Shown here in pieces: positions 7,971-12,897 of a stretch of 12,897 bases of DNA (its first letter is position 1; every line of letters starts with the position of its first letter). The DNA lies in assembly GCA_947629215.1 (NCBI GenBank), contig CANRCU010000036.1:1-12897 (forward strand). The letters run 5' to 3'. The stretch is from an uncultured Clostridia bacterium. Its GTDB lineage: Bacteria > Bacillota > Clostridia > Lachnospirales > CAG-274. The notes beneath the pieces were generated by a model. It saw only the letters and a program-made list of their open reading frames with translations. It ran no database searches and was not told where the DNA came from. Both the position numbers and the translations under genes were made by a program.

Positions 7971-8094
7971 TTAAATGGGGCTTTGCCCCAAACCCCACCC
8001 GCTTTTTTCTGAAGTCTAAGCGAAAAATTTTGCTTTCCGTAAACGAAAAGCAATTTTTCACTTAGGAAAAAGCGGGGCAAAAAATAAGTTACTT
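7971..8094 (+). repeat. Long-hairpin repeat, copy A
   Basis: The element starts with a small hairpin (TGGGGC TTT GCCCCA, 7976-7990). A long stem follows: CCCGCTTTTT (7998-8008) pairs with AAAAAGCGGG (8067-8076), and inside it 8016-8040 pairs with 8043-8065. It ends in a conserved tail reading AAAAAATAAGTTACTT. One base pair of the inner stem is broken here (C8021 opposite A8060). It is followed six bases later by copy B in the same orientation. The orientation label is arbitrary. Confidence 0.82.
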
Positions 8095-8100
8095 GATCTG

Positions 8101-8195
8101 AATGGGGCGCTGCCCCATACCCCGCCCGCTTTTGGAAAGCCTAAGCGAAAAATAAATTTTTCGCTTAGAAAAGCGGGGCAAAAAATAAGTTACTT
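8101..8195 (+). repeat. Long-hairpin repeat, copy B (short form)
   Basis: The plan matches copy A, but the innermost part of the stem is missing. The remaining stem (8141-8153 with 8156-8168) is a perfect 13-bp pair around a two-base loop, flanked by pairing CCCGCTTTT/AAAAGCGGG. The small opening hairpin has loop GCT instead of TTT. It runs directly into the second module at 8201. Confidence 0.82.
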
Positions 8196-8200
8196 TTAAT

Positions 8201-8297
8201 AACGTGGCTGCGAACAAAGCGCAAACGCTTTGTCCTTGCCCCGCCGCGCTCGCTTTTTTCTTCGAAAAAAGCTCACACGGATATGGGGCTTCGCCCC
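8201..8297 (+). repeat. Second repeat module, copy 1
   Basis: This is nearly identical to 9706-9802. It contains three hairpins: an 8-bp stem ACAAAGCG/CGCTTTGT, a stem GCTTTTTTC/GAAAAAAGC with a 3-base loop, and GGGGC TTC GCCCC at the end. Its TTGCCCCGC (8236-8244) can also pair with GCGGGGCAA (8173-8181) in the tail of copy B, giving a competing structure. Confidence 0.8.
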
Positions 8298-8344
8298 AAA
8301 GACTGTTTTATCAACAAACTTTTCAAACCCTACCAACAAACCAA

Positions 8345-8388
8345 CCTTACGGCAAACACGCAAATGTTTCTCCGTGAGGCTGTTTTTT
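8345..8388 (+). terminator. Orphan intrinsic terminator inside the repeat block
   Basis: An 8-bp stem with one wobble (8345-8352 with 8372-8379) encloses a second 5-bp stem (8354-8358 with 8365-8369) and is followed by TTTTTT (8383-8388). It points rightward, but no + strand gene lies upstream in the block. It may end a small RNA or belong to a mobile repeat. Confidence 0.6.
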
Positions 8389-8397
8389 ATTTATCTA

Positions 8398-8503
8398 AAT
8401 GGGGCGCTGCCCCATACCCTGTCCGCTTTTTTTCTGAAGGCTAAGCGAAAAATTTTACTTTTTGTAAACGAAAAGCAATTTTTCGCTTAGGAAAAAGCGG
8501 GAC
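8398..8503 (+). repeat. Long-hairpin repeat, copy C
   Basis: This is a full-length hairpin like copy A. The outer arm has changed on both sides (GTCCGC with GCGGGAC instead of CACCCGC with GCGGGGC), which preserves pairing. The first variable pair of the inner stem is C-G. The conserved tail AAAAAATAAGTTA is missing, so the copy is cut at its right end. The 60 bp after it (8504-8565) show nothing I recognise. Confidence 0.8.
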
Positions 8504-8565
8504 GCAACGGAGATCATTTGCGGGGCTTGCATTTCAGAATATTGCTTTGATCGCCCACTATAAAG

Positions 8566-8622
8566 TTTTAGGTCAAGCCTTTTTCAAAAGGCTTGTGGGG
8601 TTTGGGGCAAAGCCCCATTTAA
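8566..8622 (-). repeat. Third repeat module, copy 1
   Basis: It carries TTTAGGTCAAG, a 9-bp stem AAGCCTTTT/AAAAGGCTT with a two-base loop, and then GTGGGG leading into TGGGGC AAA GCCCCA. Its last 28 bases are the inverted copy of 7971-7998. A related copy lies at 9901-9958. Confidence 0.72.
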
Positions 8623-8640
8623 TAATAAATTCTATAAACT

Positions 8641-8674
8641 AAAAAAACCGTCCCAAAATAAAATTTAGGACGGT
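8641..8674 (-). terminator. Intrinsic terminator of the rnf operon
   Basis: A perfect 7-bp stem (8647-8653 with 8668-8674) with a 14-nt loop is followed on the minus strand by a run of six or more Ts (8646 down to 8641). It lies 59 bp after the rnfB stop. A second 7-bp hairpin (8704-8710 with 8717-8723) sits between them without a T run. Confidence 0.85.
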
Positions 8675-8733
8675 GATATTAAGGTTTTCCTCCGCTTTTT
8701 GGGTTTGGGAACAACGTCCCAAATAAAACCAAA

Positions 8734-9558
8734 TCAAGAAACTTCTTTTTGTTCTTTTGACGGATAGACCTCCGAGATAGCCTTAGTCGGGCATTTCTGT
8801 ATGCAAGTGCCGCACATGGTGCATTTGTCATAATCCACTTTGGCAAGGAAATCCGTTACCGTAACAGCCTTTTCGGGGCAATTCTTTTCGCAAAGCTTAC
8901 AGCCCATGCAGGCATTTGAACAGTTATCCTTTGACGGTTTGGGCATATCGTGCGAACTGCATGATACGCGCACTTTTTTGTCATCGGGTACAAGCTCTAT
9001 AAGGTGTTTCGGGCAAGCCTTTATGCAAGCGCCGCAGGCAACGCATTTTTCGCTGTTGACCACTGCAACGCCGTTTACCACATCAATAGCGCCGAACTGA
9101 CAGGCTTTGACACAGTTGCCGTCGCCAAGACAGCCGTATGCGCAAGCCTTATGACCGCCCGACACGCCGTTTTCAAGGTCACAATCCTTTTCGCCGTAAT
9201 ACACAAATTTATCTTTTGCCGCATCGCAATTGCCGTTACACTTGACAAAAGCGACTTTTCTTGCGCCGACTTCGGCTTTTATGCCCAATACGTCGCCTAT
9301 CCTTGCCGCAGCAGCCGCGCCGCCGACGGGACAAGCGTTAATAGGCGCTTTTTTGCCGACTATTGCCTCTGCCAACGCATCGCAGCCTGCATAACCGCAG
9401 CCGCCGCAATTTGCGCCCGGCAGACAATCTCTTACCAACGGTATCCTTTCGTCCTGCTCGACTTTCAGCTTGATAGCCGCTACGCCAAGACCTGCGCCAA
9501 AAAGGACACCCATACCGCCTATACTTGCGACAGGCAGAAGTATACTGCTGATATCCAT
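8734..9558 (-). CDS. rnfB: Rnf complex subunit B, multi-cluster ferredoxin-like protein
   Basis: RnfB takes electrons from reduced ferredoxin and feeds them to the membrane Rnf complex. The 274 residues start with one membrane helix (about 5-30). Next is the RnfB-type cluster motif C51-x2-C54-x4-C59-x16-C76, then C139-x3-C143-x5-C149-x3-C153. Three ferredoxin 4Fe-4S motifs follow: C172/175/178/182, C217/220/223/227 and C246/249/252/256. This cluster-rich form is typical of clostridial RnfB. The start is supported by AGGAGGA just upstream of the ATG. It is the last gene of the operon, but it is separated from rnfA by 410 bp of repeats. Copy D of the hairpin element begins a few bases upstream of the ribosome site, so the rnfB leader would be strongly structured. 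Confidence 0.95.
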   Translation of the reverse strand: MDISSILLPVASIGGMGVLFGAGLGVAAIKLKVEQDERIPLVRDCLPGANCGGCGYAGCDALAEAIVGKKAPINACPVGGAAAAARIGDVLGIKAEVGARKVAFVKCNGNCDAAKDKFVYYGEKDCDLENGVSGGHKACAYGCLGDGNCVKACQFGAIDVVNGVAVVNSEKCVACGACIKACPKHLIELVPDDKKVRVSCSSHDMPKPSKDNCSNACMGCKLCEKNCPEKAVTVTDFLAKVDYDKCTMCGTCIQKCPTKAISEVYPSKEQKEVS

Positions 9559-9578
9559 TGTTGATTCCTCCTGATTTC

Positions 9579-9698
9579 AATGGGGCTTTGCCCCATACCC
9601 CACCCGCTTTTTTTCTAAAAGCTAAGTGAAAAATTTTACTTTTCGTAAACGAAAAGTAATTTTTCACTTAGGAAAAAGCGGGGCAAAAAATAAGTTAG
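9579..9698 (+). repeat. Long-hairpin repeat, copy D, in the rnfA-rnfB gap
   Basis: This is the best-paired copy. The inner arms carry T-A where B and C have C-G (CTAAGTG with CACTTAG). The innermost arms TTACTTTTCGT and ACGAAAAGTAA pair perfectly, where copy A has a G-C at the same position. The copy starts about seven bases upstream of the rnfB ribosome site, runs into the second module, and would form part of the rnfB leader in the minus-strand transcript. Confidence 0.83.
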
Positions 9699-9705
9699 TT
9701 ATAAT

Positions 9706-9802
9706 CACGTGGCTGCGAACAAAGCGTAAACGCTTTGTCCTTGCCCCGCCGCGCTCGCTTTTTTTGAAGAAAAAAGCTCACACGGAAATGGGGCTTCGCC
9801 CC
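9706..9802 (+). repeat. Second repeat module, copy 2
   Basis: It differs from 8201-8297 at only a few bases, mostly in hairpin loops (TAAA for CAAA, and a changed loop in the GCTTTTTT stem). It joins copy D through the same tail and spacing as copy 1 joins copy B. TTGCCCCGC (9741-9749) can pair with GCGGGGCAA (9678-9686) of copy D. Confidence 0.8.
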
Positions 9803-9836
9803 GGAGCTTTTTTAGCTAAACAGAGCATTAATAATT

Positions 9837-9842
9837 ATTATA
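9837..9842 (-). promoter_or_regulatory. Possible -10 box of an internal rnfB promoter
   Basis: TATAAT is present on the minus strand in an AT-rich stretch between the second and third modules, about 280 bp before the rnfB ATG. No good -35 box is seen 16-18 bp upstream, so this is weak. Confidence 0.2.
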
Positions 9843-9876
9843 CATCGAAAATATGATTTTTCTTTCCTTAACCTCC

Positions 9877-9895
9877 GCAAAAACGAAGTTTTTGC
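9877..9895. repeat. Short perfect hairpin in the rnfA-rnfB gap
   Basis: GCAAAAAC (9877-9884) pairs with GTTTTTGC (9888-9895) around a GAA loop. It lies just before the third module. It has no counterpart in the 7971-8622 block. Confidence 0.55.
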
Positions 9896-9900
9896 ATATA

Positions 9901-9958
9901 AGTTTAGGGTCAAGCCCTTTTCAAAGGGCTTGCAGGGGCACGGGGACGGAGTCCCCGA
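9901..9958 (-). repeat. Third repeat module, copy 2
   Basis: The layout matches 8566-8622, with paired changes: the stem is AAGCCCTTT/AAAGGGCTT instead of AAGCCTTTT/AAAAGGCTT, and the final hairpin is GGGGAC GGA GTCCCC instead of GGGGC AAA GCCCC. It ends about ten bases after the rnfA stop in the direction of transcription. Confidence 0.7.
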
Positions 9959-9968
9959 ATAACCCCCA

Positions 9969-10547
9969 TCAACTCATACTCATACCCGAGAATCCCAAAA
10001 ATGCAATAGCCATAAGCCCGGCTGTTATAAGCGTTATCGGGAAGCCCTGAAAAGCCTTGGGTATATTACAGCGCTCCAATCTTTCTCTTATACCCGCAAA
10101 CAGCACTATTGCCAGCGCAAAGCCCGCTGCTGCGCCTATACCGCTAACTACCGACGAAATAAAATCCAGACCGTTGTTCATATTATTAACAGCCACACCC
10201 AAAACAGCGCAGTTTGTCGTTATAAGCGGCAGATACACGCCCAACGCCTGATACAGCGACGGCGAGGACTTTTTAATGAACATCTCCACCAACTGCACCA
10301 ATGACGCAATAATAAGAATAAATGCGATATTGTACAAATACTCCAACTTCAGCGGCACAAGTATAAACTTGTATGCAAGCCATGTTGCAGCCGAAGCGAG
10401 CGTTATAACAAATATAACGGCAATGCCCATGCCGGCAGCCGTTTCCACCTTTTTGGAAACACCGAGGAACGGACAAATACCCAAAAACTGCGAAAGCACG
10501 AAGTTATTGACAAAGATCGCACCCAAAAGTATAAAAATCAAATCCAT
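9969..10547 (-). CDS. rnfA: Rnf complex membrane subunit A
   Basis: This 192-residue polytopic protein has six hydrophobic segments and is one of the paired membrane subunits (RnfA/RnfE) forming the ion- and electron-conducting core. It shows the family hallmarks NNFVLSQFLGICPFLGVSKK (14-33) and VYLPLITTNCAVLGVA (104-119). Cys25 and Cys113 match the conserved cysteines that hold a membrane [2Fe-2S] cluster between RnfA and RnfE (and NqrD/NqrE). A GGGAGG ribosome site lies upstream of ATG 10547, 15 bp after the rnfE stop. Length and motifs are normal. Confidence 0.96.
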   Translation of the reverse strand: MDLIFILLGAIFVNNFVLSQFLGICPFLGVSKKVETAAGMGIAVIFVITLASAATWLAYKFILVPLKLEYLYNIAFILIIASLVQLVEMFIKKSSPSLYQALGVYLPLITTNCAVLGVAVNNMNNGLDFISSVVSGIGAAAGFALAIVLFAGIRERLERCNIPKAFQGFPITLITAGLMAIAFLGFSGMSMS

Positions 10548-10562
10548 AACTGCGACCCTCCC

Positions 10563-11165
10563 TTACTTCTTGGCGCTGCCGCGCATCAAATTAACAATGA
10601 CCATAAGAAATGCAAGCGCAAGGAACGCACCCGGCGGCAATATCATAACGATAGTTCTTGGGAACGCCTCGGGCAGTATCGTAAGCCCGAAAACGGAACC
10701 GTTGCCGAGTATCTCTCTTACAGCGCCAAGCACCGTGAGCGCAAGCGTAAAGCCAAGCCCCATGCCAAGCCCGTCAAAGAGTGAATCTATCGGGTCGTTC
10801 TTGCCCGCAAAAGCCTCCGCTCTTGCAAGTATAAGACAGTTAACAACTATAAGCGGTATATACACGCCCAAGGCGTCCACAAGGCTTGGGGGCGCAAAAG
10901 CTTTGAGCAGCATCTCCACTATAGTAACAAAGCTTGCTATGACCACAACATAGCACGGTATACGCGCCTCGTCGGGCACAAATTTTCTTATAACGGATAT
11001 AACAAAGTTTGAGCAGGTCAGCACCGCAAGGGTGGAAAGACCCATACCCACGCCGTTTATTGCGCTTGTTGTGACCGCAAGGGTGGGGCACATACCGATG
11101 ACCTGAGCAAAAGTCGGGTTTTCGTCAATTATGCCGTTTTTCAATATTTTTATCGGATTTCCCAT
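10563..11165 (-). CDS. rnfE: Rnf complex membrane subunit E
   Basis: This 200-residue polytopic protein is homologous to RnfA with inverted topology. It shows NPTFAQVIGMCPTLAVTTSA (16-35) and VYIPLIVVNCLILARAEAFA (101-120). Cys26 and Cys110 are the expected ligands of the intramembrane [2Fe-2S] cluster shared with RnfA. The N-terminus is short and soluble, and the tail is basic (MRGSAKK). The ATG overlaps the last base of the rnfG stop codon, so translation is probably coupled. Confidence 0.96.
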   Translation of the reverse strand: MGNPIKILKNGIIDENPTFAQVIGMCPTLAVTTSAINGVGMGLSTLAVLTCSNFVISVIRKFVPDEARIPCYVVVIASFVTIVEMLLKAFAPPSLVDALGVYIPLIVVNCLILARAEAFAGKNDPIDSLFDGLGMGLGFTLALTVLGAVREILGNGSVFGLTILPEAFPRTIVMILPPGAFLALAFLMVIVNLMRGSAKK

Positions 11166-11719
11166 CAGCCCTTGCCTCCTTTCAGATTTTGGTCAAAGTA
11201 GTCCTGAACGTCATTGACAGCACCTGTGACTGCGTTTGAGGTGATAGTTGCGCCCGTAATGGCGTTTATCTCGCTGTCACCCGCATTGCCGGTCTTGTTG
11301 ACGGTGAGTTCACCGCTCTTGCCCTTGAACTCCGGCGAAAGCACTTCCTCAGCCCTTGCGCCAAGACCTGCCGTTTCTTTGGAACCGATGACCTTGACAC
11401 CGCTGATAACGCCGTCCTTATCTATGCCGACCATAAGTTTGAGCCCCTTATCGAAACCGCTTGTTTCGACCGAGAAGGCATAGCCCACGACTTTGCCGTT
11501 TGCGCTGCCCTCGGAATAGCTCGTTATGACGCCCTCGTTTATTTCGTTATCTGCTGAAAATTTGGCAGCGTCGGGCAGAACGTCTTTCATAGCCTGATTT
11601 TTTGTCTCTATCTCTCTTTGCTGTATCGTAGCCTCCGTGGCGCTGTTTACAAAGCCCAGAGCCGCCGCAGCCACCGCCGCTATAACAAAAAGAGAACCCG
11701 ATGTTTTAACAACACTCAT
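11165..11719 (-). CDS. rnfG: Rnf complex FMN-binding subunit G
   Basis: The 184 residues comprise one N-terminal membrane helix (about 8-25) and an extracytoplasmic FMN-binding domain. The flavin-attachment motif TGATIT lies at 155-160 within AITGATITSNAV, where a Thr carries covalent FMN through a phosphoester bond. ETAGLGARAEE (115-125) is another family signature. RnfG passes electrons between the membrane subunits and, with RnfD, holds the covalent flavins. The ATG overlaps the rnfD stop in an ATGA. Covalent loading needs a flavin transferase (ApbE), which is not encoded in this window. Confidence 0.95.
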   Translation of the reverse strand: MSVVKTSGSLFVIAAVAAAALGFVNSATEATIQQREIETKNQAMKDVLPDAAKFSADNEINEGVITSYSEGSANGKVVGYAFSVETSGFDKGLKLMVGIDKDGVISGVKVIGSKETAGLGARAEEVLSPEFKGKSGELTVNKTGNAGDSEINAITGATITSNAVTGAVNDVQDYFDQNLKGGKG

Positions 11720-12696
11720 TTCTTCTTCACCTCCCCGAATATTTTAGGCGCTGTATACCTGTCGATAAGCGGAACACAGAGGTTCATAAGCAGTATCGAA
11801 TAGGAAACGCCCTCGGGATAACCGCCGAAAATACGTATAAGGGTGGTAAACACACCGCAGCCGACGCCCATAATGAGCTGACCGACGGGTGTCATAGGCG
11901 ATGACGCGTAGTCCGTCGCCATAAAGAAAGCGCCGAGCATAAGACCGCCCGTGAGCAGCTCGTAAAGCGGCTCTCTGTTTGGCGCAATACCTGCCAGCTT
12001 AAACAACCAAGTCAGCAGAAAAACAGTCAATATATAAGTAACGGGTATCCTCCAGCTTATGACTTTGCGAATAATAAGGTAAAGTCCGCCGATGACAAGC
12101 GCTATTGCGCAGGTCTCGCCGATAACGCCGCCTACGTTGCCGATGAGGGCGTTTATGTAATCCTGCTGAGTGAGGGTGCGTATAGTGCCTTCGGATAATT
12201 GCGAAAGCGGAGTAGCCGTTGTTGTTGCGTCAAGCGCGCCTATCACGCCCGAGCTTGTCGGCACGAAAGCGGCGCCCGTCATATACGTCGGGTAAGACGC
12301 TACAAGGAAAGCTCTTGCGCCGAGCGCAGGGTTCATAAAGTTCTGACCAAGGCCGCCGAAAAGCTGTTTTACAATAATTATGGCGAAAAATGCGCCCACA
12401 ACGGGTACCCAGAACGGAGCTGTGGAAGGCAGGTTCATAGCGAGCAAAAGACCCGTTATAACAGCCGAAAAGTCGGTGACGGTCACTTTTTTGCCCGTAA
12501 GTTTCTGATAAAGAGCCTCAAAAACAACAGCCGAAACAACGGAGATGACCATAAGCGCAAGCGCCCTCATACCGAAGTAAACAACGCCCATAACAGCCGC
12601 GGGGATAAGCGCAATGACAACATCGAGCATGACCGTGCTTATGGTTTCTTTTGAGCGTATATGCGGTGTTGAGGAAACCATTAAATTATTTTCCAT
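11716..12696 (-). CDS. rnfD: Rnf complex membrane subunit D
   Basis: This 326-residue polytopic membrane protein is homologous to NqrB. It starts with SSTPHIRSKETI (8-19), typical of RnfD, and shows GLGQNFMNPALGARAFL (115-131). The likely FMN-attachment segment is DATTTATPL (156-164), which aligns with the usual D..SGATPL and makes Thr162 the probable flavin carrier. Three Thr in a row replace the usual S-G of that motif. FMATDYASSPMTPVGQ lies near 258-273. The start overlaps the end of rnfC by 11 bp. RnfD is thought to form the main ion-translocating channel with bound flavin. Confidence 0.95.
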   Translation of the reverse strand: MENNLMVSSTPHIRSKETISTVMLDVVIALIPAAVMGVVYFGMRALALMVISVVSAVVFEALYQKLTGKKVTVTDFSAVITGLLLAMNLPSTAPFWVPVVGAFFAIIIVKQLFGGLGQNFMNPALGARAFLVASYPTYMTGAAFVPTSSGVIGALDATTTATPLSQLSEGTIRTLTQQDYINALIGNVGGVIGETCAIALVIGGLYLIIRKVISWRIPVTYILTVFLLTWLFKLAGIAPNREPLYELLTGGLMLGAFFMATDYASSPMTPVGQLIMGVGCGVFTTLIRIFGGYPEGVSYSILLMNLCVPLIDRYTAPKIFGEVKKK

Positions 12697-12897
12697 TCTT
12701 TTCAGCCTCCTTCCTGTTCCTGATAATGCCCATAACGGTGCGTTTTGTTATGCGCAGGCTTTGGGCAAGATGACGCTTGGCGGGGCAGACAAAGCTGCAC
12801 GAGCCGCATTCTATACAATCCACGCCGTTATGCTTTTCAAAGGCGTCATAATCTTTGAAAAGGGCGTCCTGATTGAGCACCATGGGCATAAGACCCA
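12686..12897 (-). CDS. rnfC: Rnf complex subunit C, C-terminal fragment
   Basis: Only the last 69 residues lie in the window, and the frame is open to the edge. They contain the second 4Fe-4S motif of RnfC, CIECGSCSFVCPAKRHLAQ, followed by a basic tail. RnfC is the peripheral NADH/NAD+-binding subunit with FMN and two 4Fe-4S clusters, and it is normally first in clostridial rnf operons (order C-D-G-E-A-B). The operon promoter should therefore lie beyond the right edge. The gene ends 11 bp inside rnfD. Confidence 0.92.
   Translation of the reverse strand, partial: GLMPMVLNQDALFKDYDAFEKHNGVDCIECGSCSFVCPAKRHLAQSLRITKRTVMGIIRNRKEAEKNGK

Larger units (their letters stand above)
7971..8622. repeat. 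Composite repeat block bounded by a perfect 28-bp inverted repeat
   Basis: Bases 7971-7998 are the exact reverse complement of 8595-8622 (28 of 28). Both ends start or finish with TTAA outermost. Between them lie copies A, B and C of the long-hairpin repeat, one copy of the second module, an orphan terminator and the third module. I see no protein gene: the frames inside read through repeat and are not protein-like. The layout recalls a MITE or a nested set of REP-like elements. No clear target-site duplication beyond TTAA is visible. Confidence 0.7.

Noticed and set aside
8230..8490. 86-codon frame on the + strand in the repeat block
   Set aside because: It runs through hairpin repeats and a terminator, so the translation reflects repeat DNA rather than a protein.
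7971..8622. CRISPR-like array
   Set aside because: The repeats are large, imperfect, differently oriented and unequally spaced, with no regular short repeat-spacer unit.
9004..9564. 186-codon frame on the + strand opposite rnfB
   Set aside because: It is fully antisense to a strongly supported multi-cysteine rnfB, and its translation has no recognisable family features.
12199..12654. 151-codon frame on the + strand opposite rnfD
   Set aside because: It is antisense to rnfD, and its Arg/His/Ser-rich composition is typical of a shadow frame.

Overview
The window looks like a chromosome segment from an anaerobic, low-to-moderate-GC Gram-positive of the class Clostridia, perhaps a gut Ruminococcaceae/Oscillospirales-type organism. 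The reasons are strong AGGAGG-type ribosome binding sites, a clostridial-style Rnf operon with a ferredoxin-rich RnfB, and YitT, MsmK/UgpC-type ABC ATPase, DUF362 and copper-amine-oxidase-like stalk families. The exact lineage is inference.

Left end (1-1849, + strand) is accessory DNA. It holds the C-terminal end of a protein built from helicase-associated (HA) repeats, closed by a clear terminator, then a decayed C-terminal remnant of a DUF262/DUF1524 (GmrSD-like, HNH) endonuclease with two in-frame stops and an internal deletion.

1934-4756 (- strand) is a three-gene operon with a good promoter at 4809-4837. In transcription order it encodes a membrane-anchored stalk-DUF362 protein, a 122-residue membrane protein of unknown function and an ArsP/DUF318-type permease. 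A strong hairpin lies between the last two genes. The next gap (4838-5600) is AT-rich and holds a broken ISL3-type transposase remnant and the terminator of the following gene.

5608-7920 (- strand) carries a stand-alone MsmK/UgpC-type sugar-ABC ATPase and a YitT-family membrane protein, separated by about 350 bp of AT-rich DNA.

7971-8622 is a gene-free block of structured repeats bounded by a perfect 28-bp inverted repeat. Four copies of a long hairpin element (three here, one in the rnf operon) vary with compensatory base changes. A second module occurs twice and a third twice, and an orphan + strand terminator lies among them.

8641-12897 (- strand) is the Rnf operon: rnfC (partial), rnfD, rnfG, rnfE, rnfA and rnfB, with a terminator after rnfB. 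RnfABCDEG is the membrane ferredoxin:NAD+ oxidoreductase that couples electron transfer to Na+ or H+ export. rnfC to rnfA are tightly packed or overlapping, but rnfA and rnfB are separated by 410 bp made almost wholly of the same repeat modules as the 7971-8622 block. This repeat family and its insertion into the rnf operon are the most unusual features of the window.
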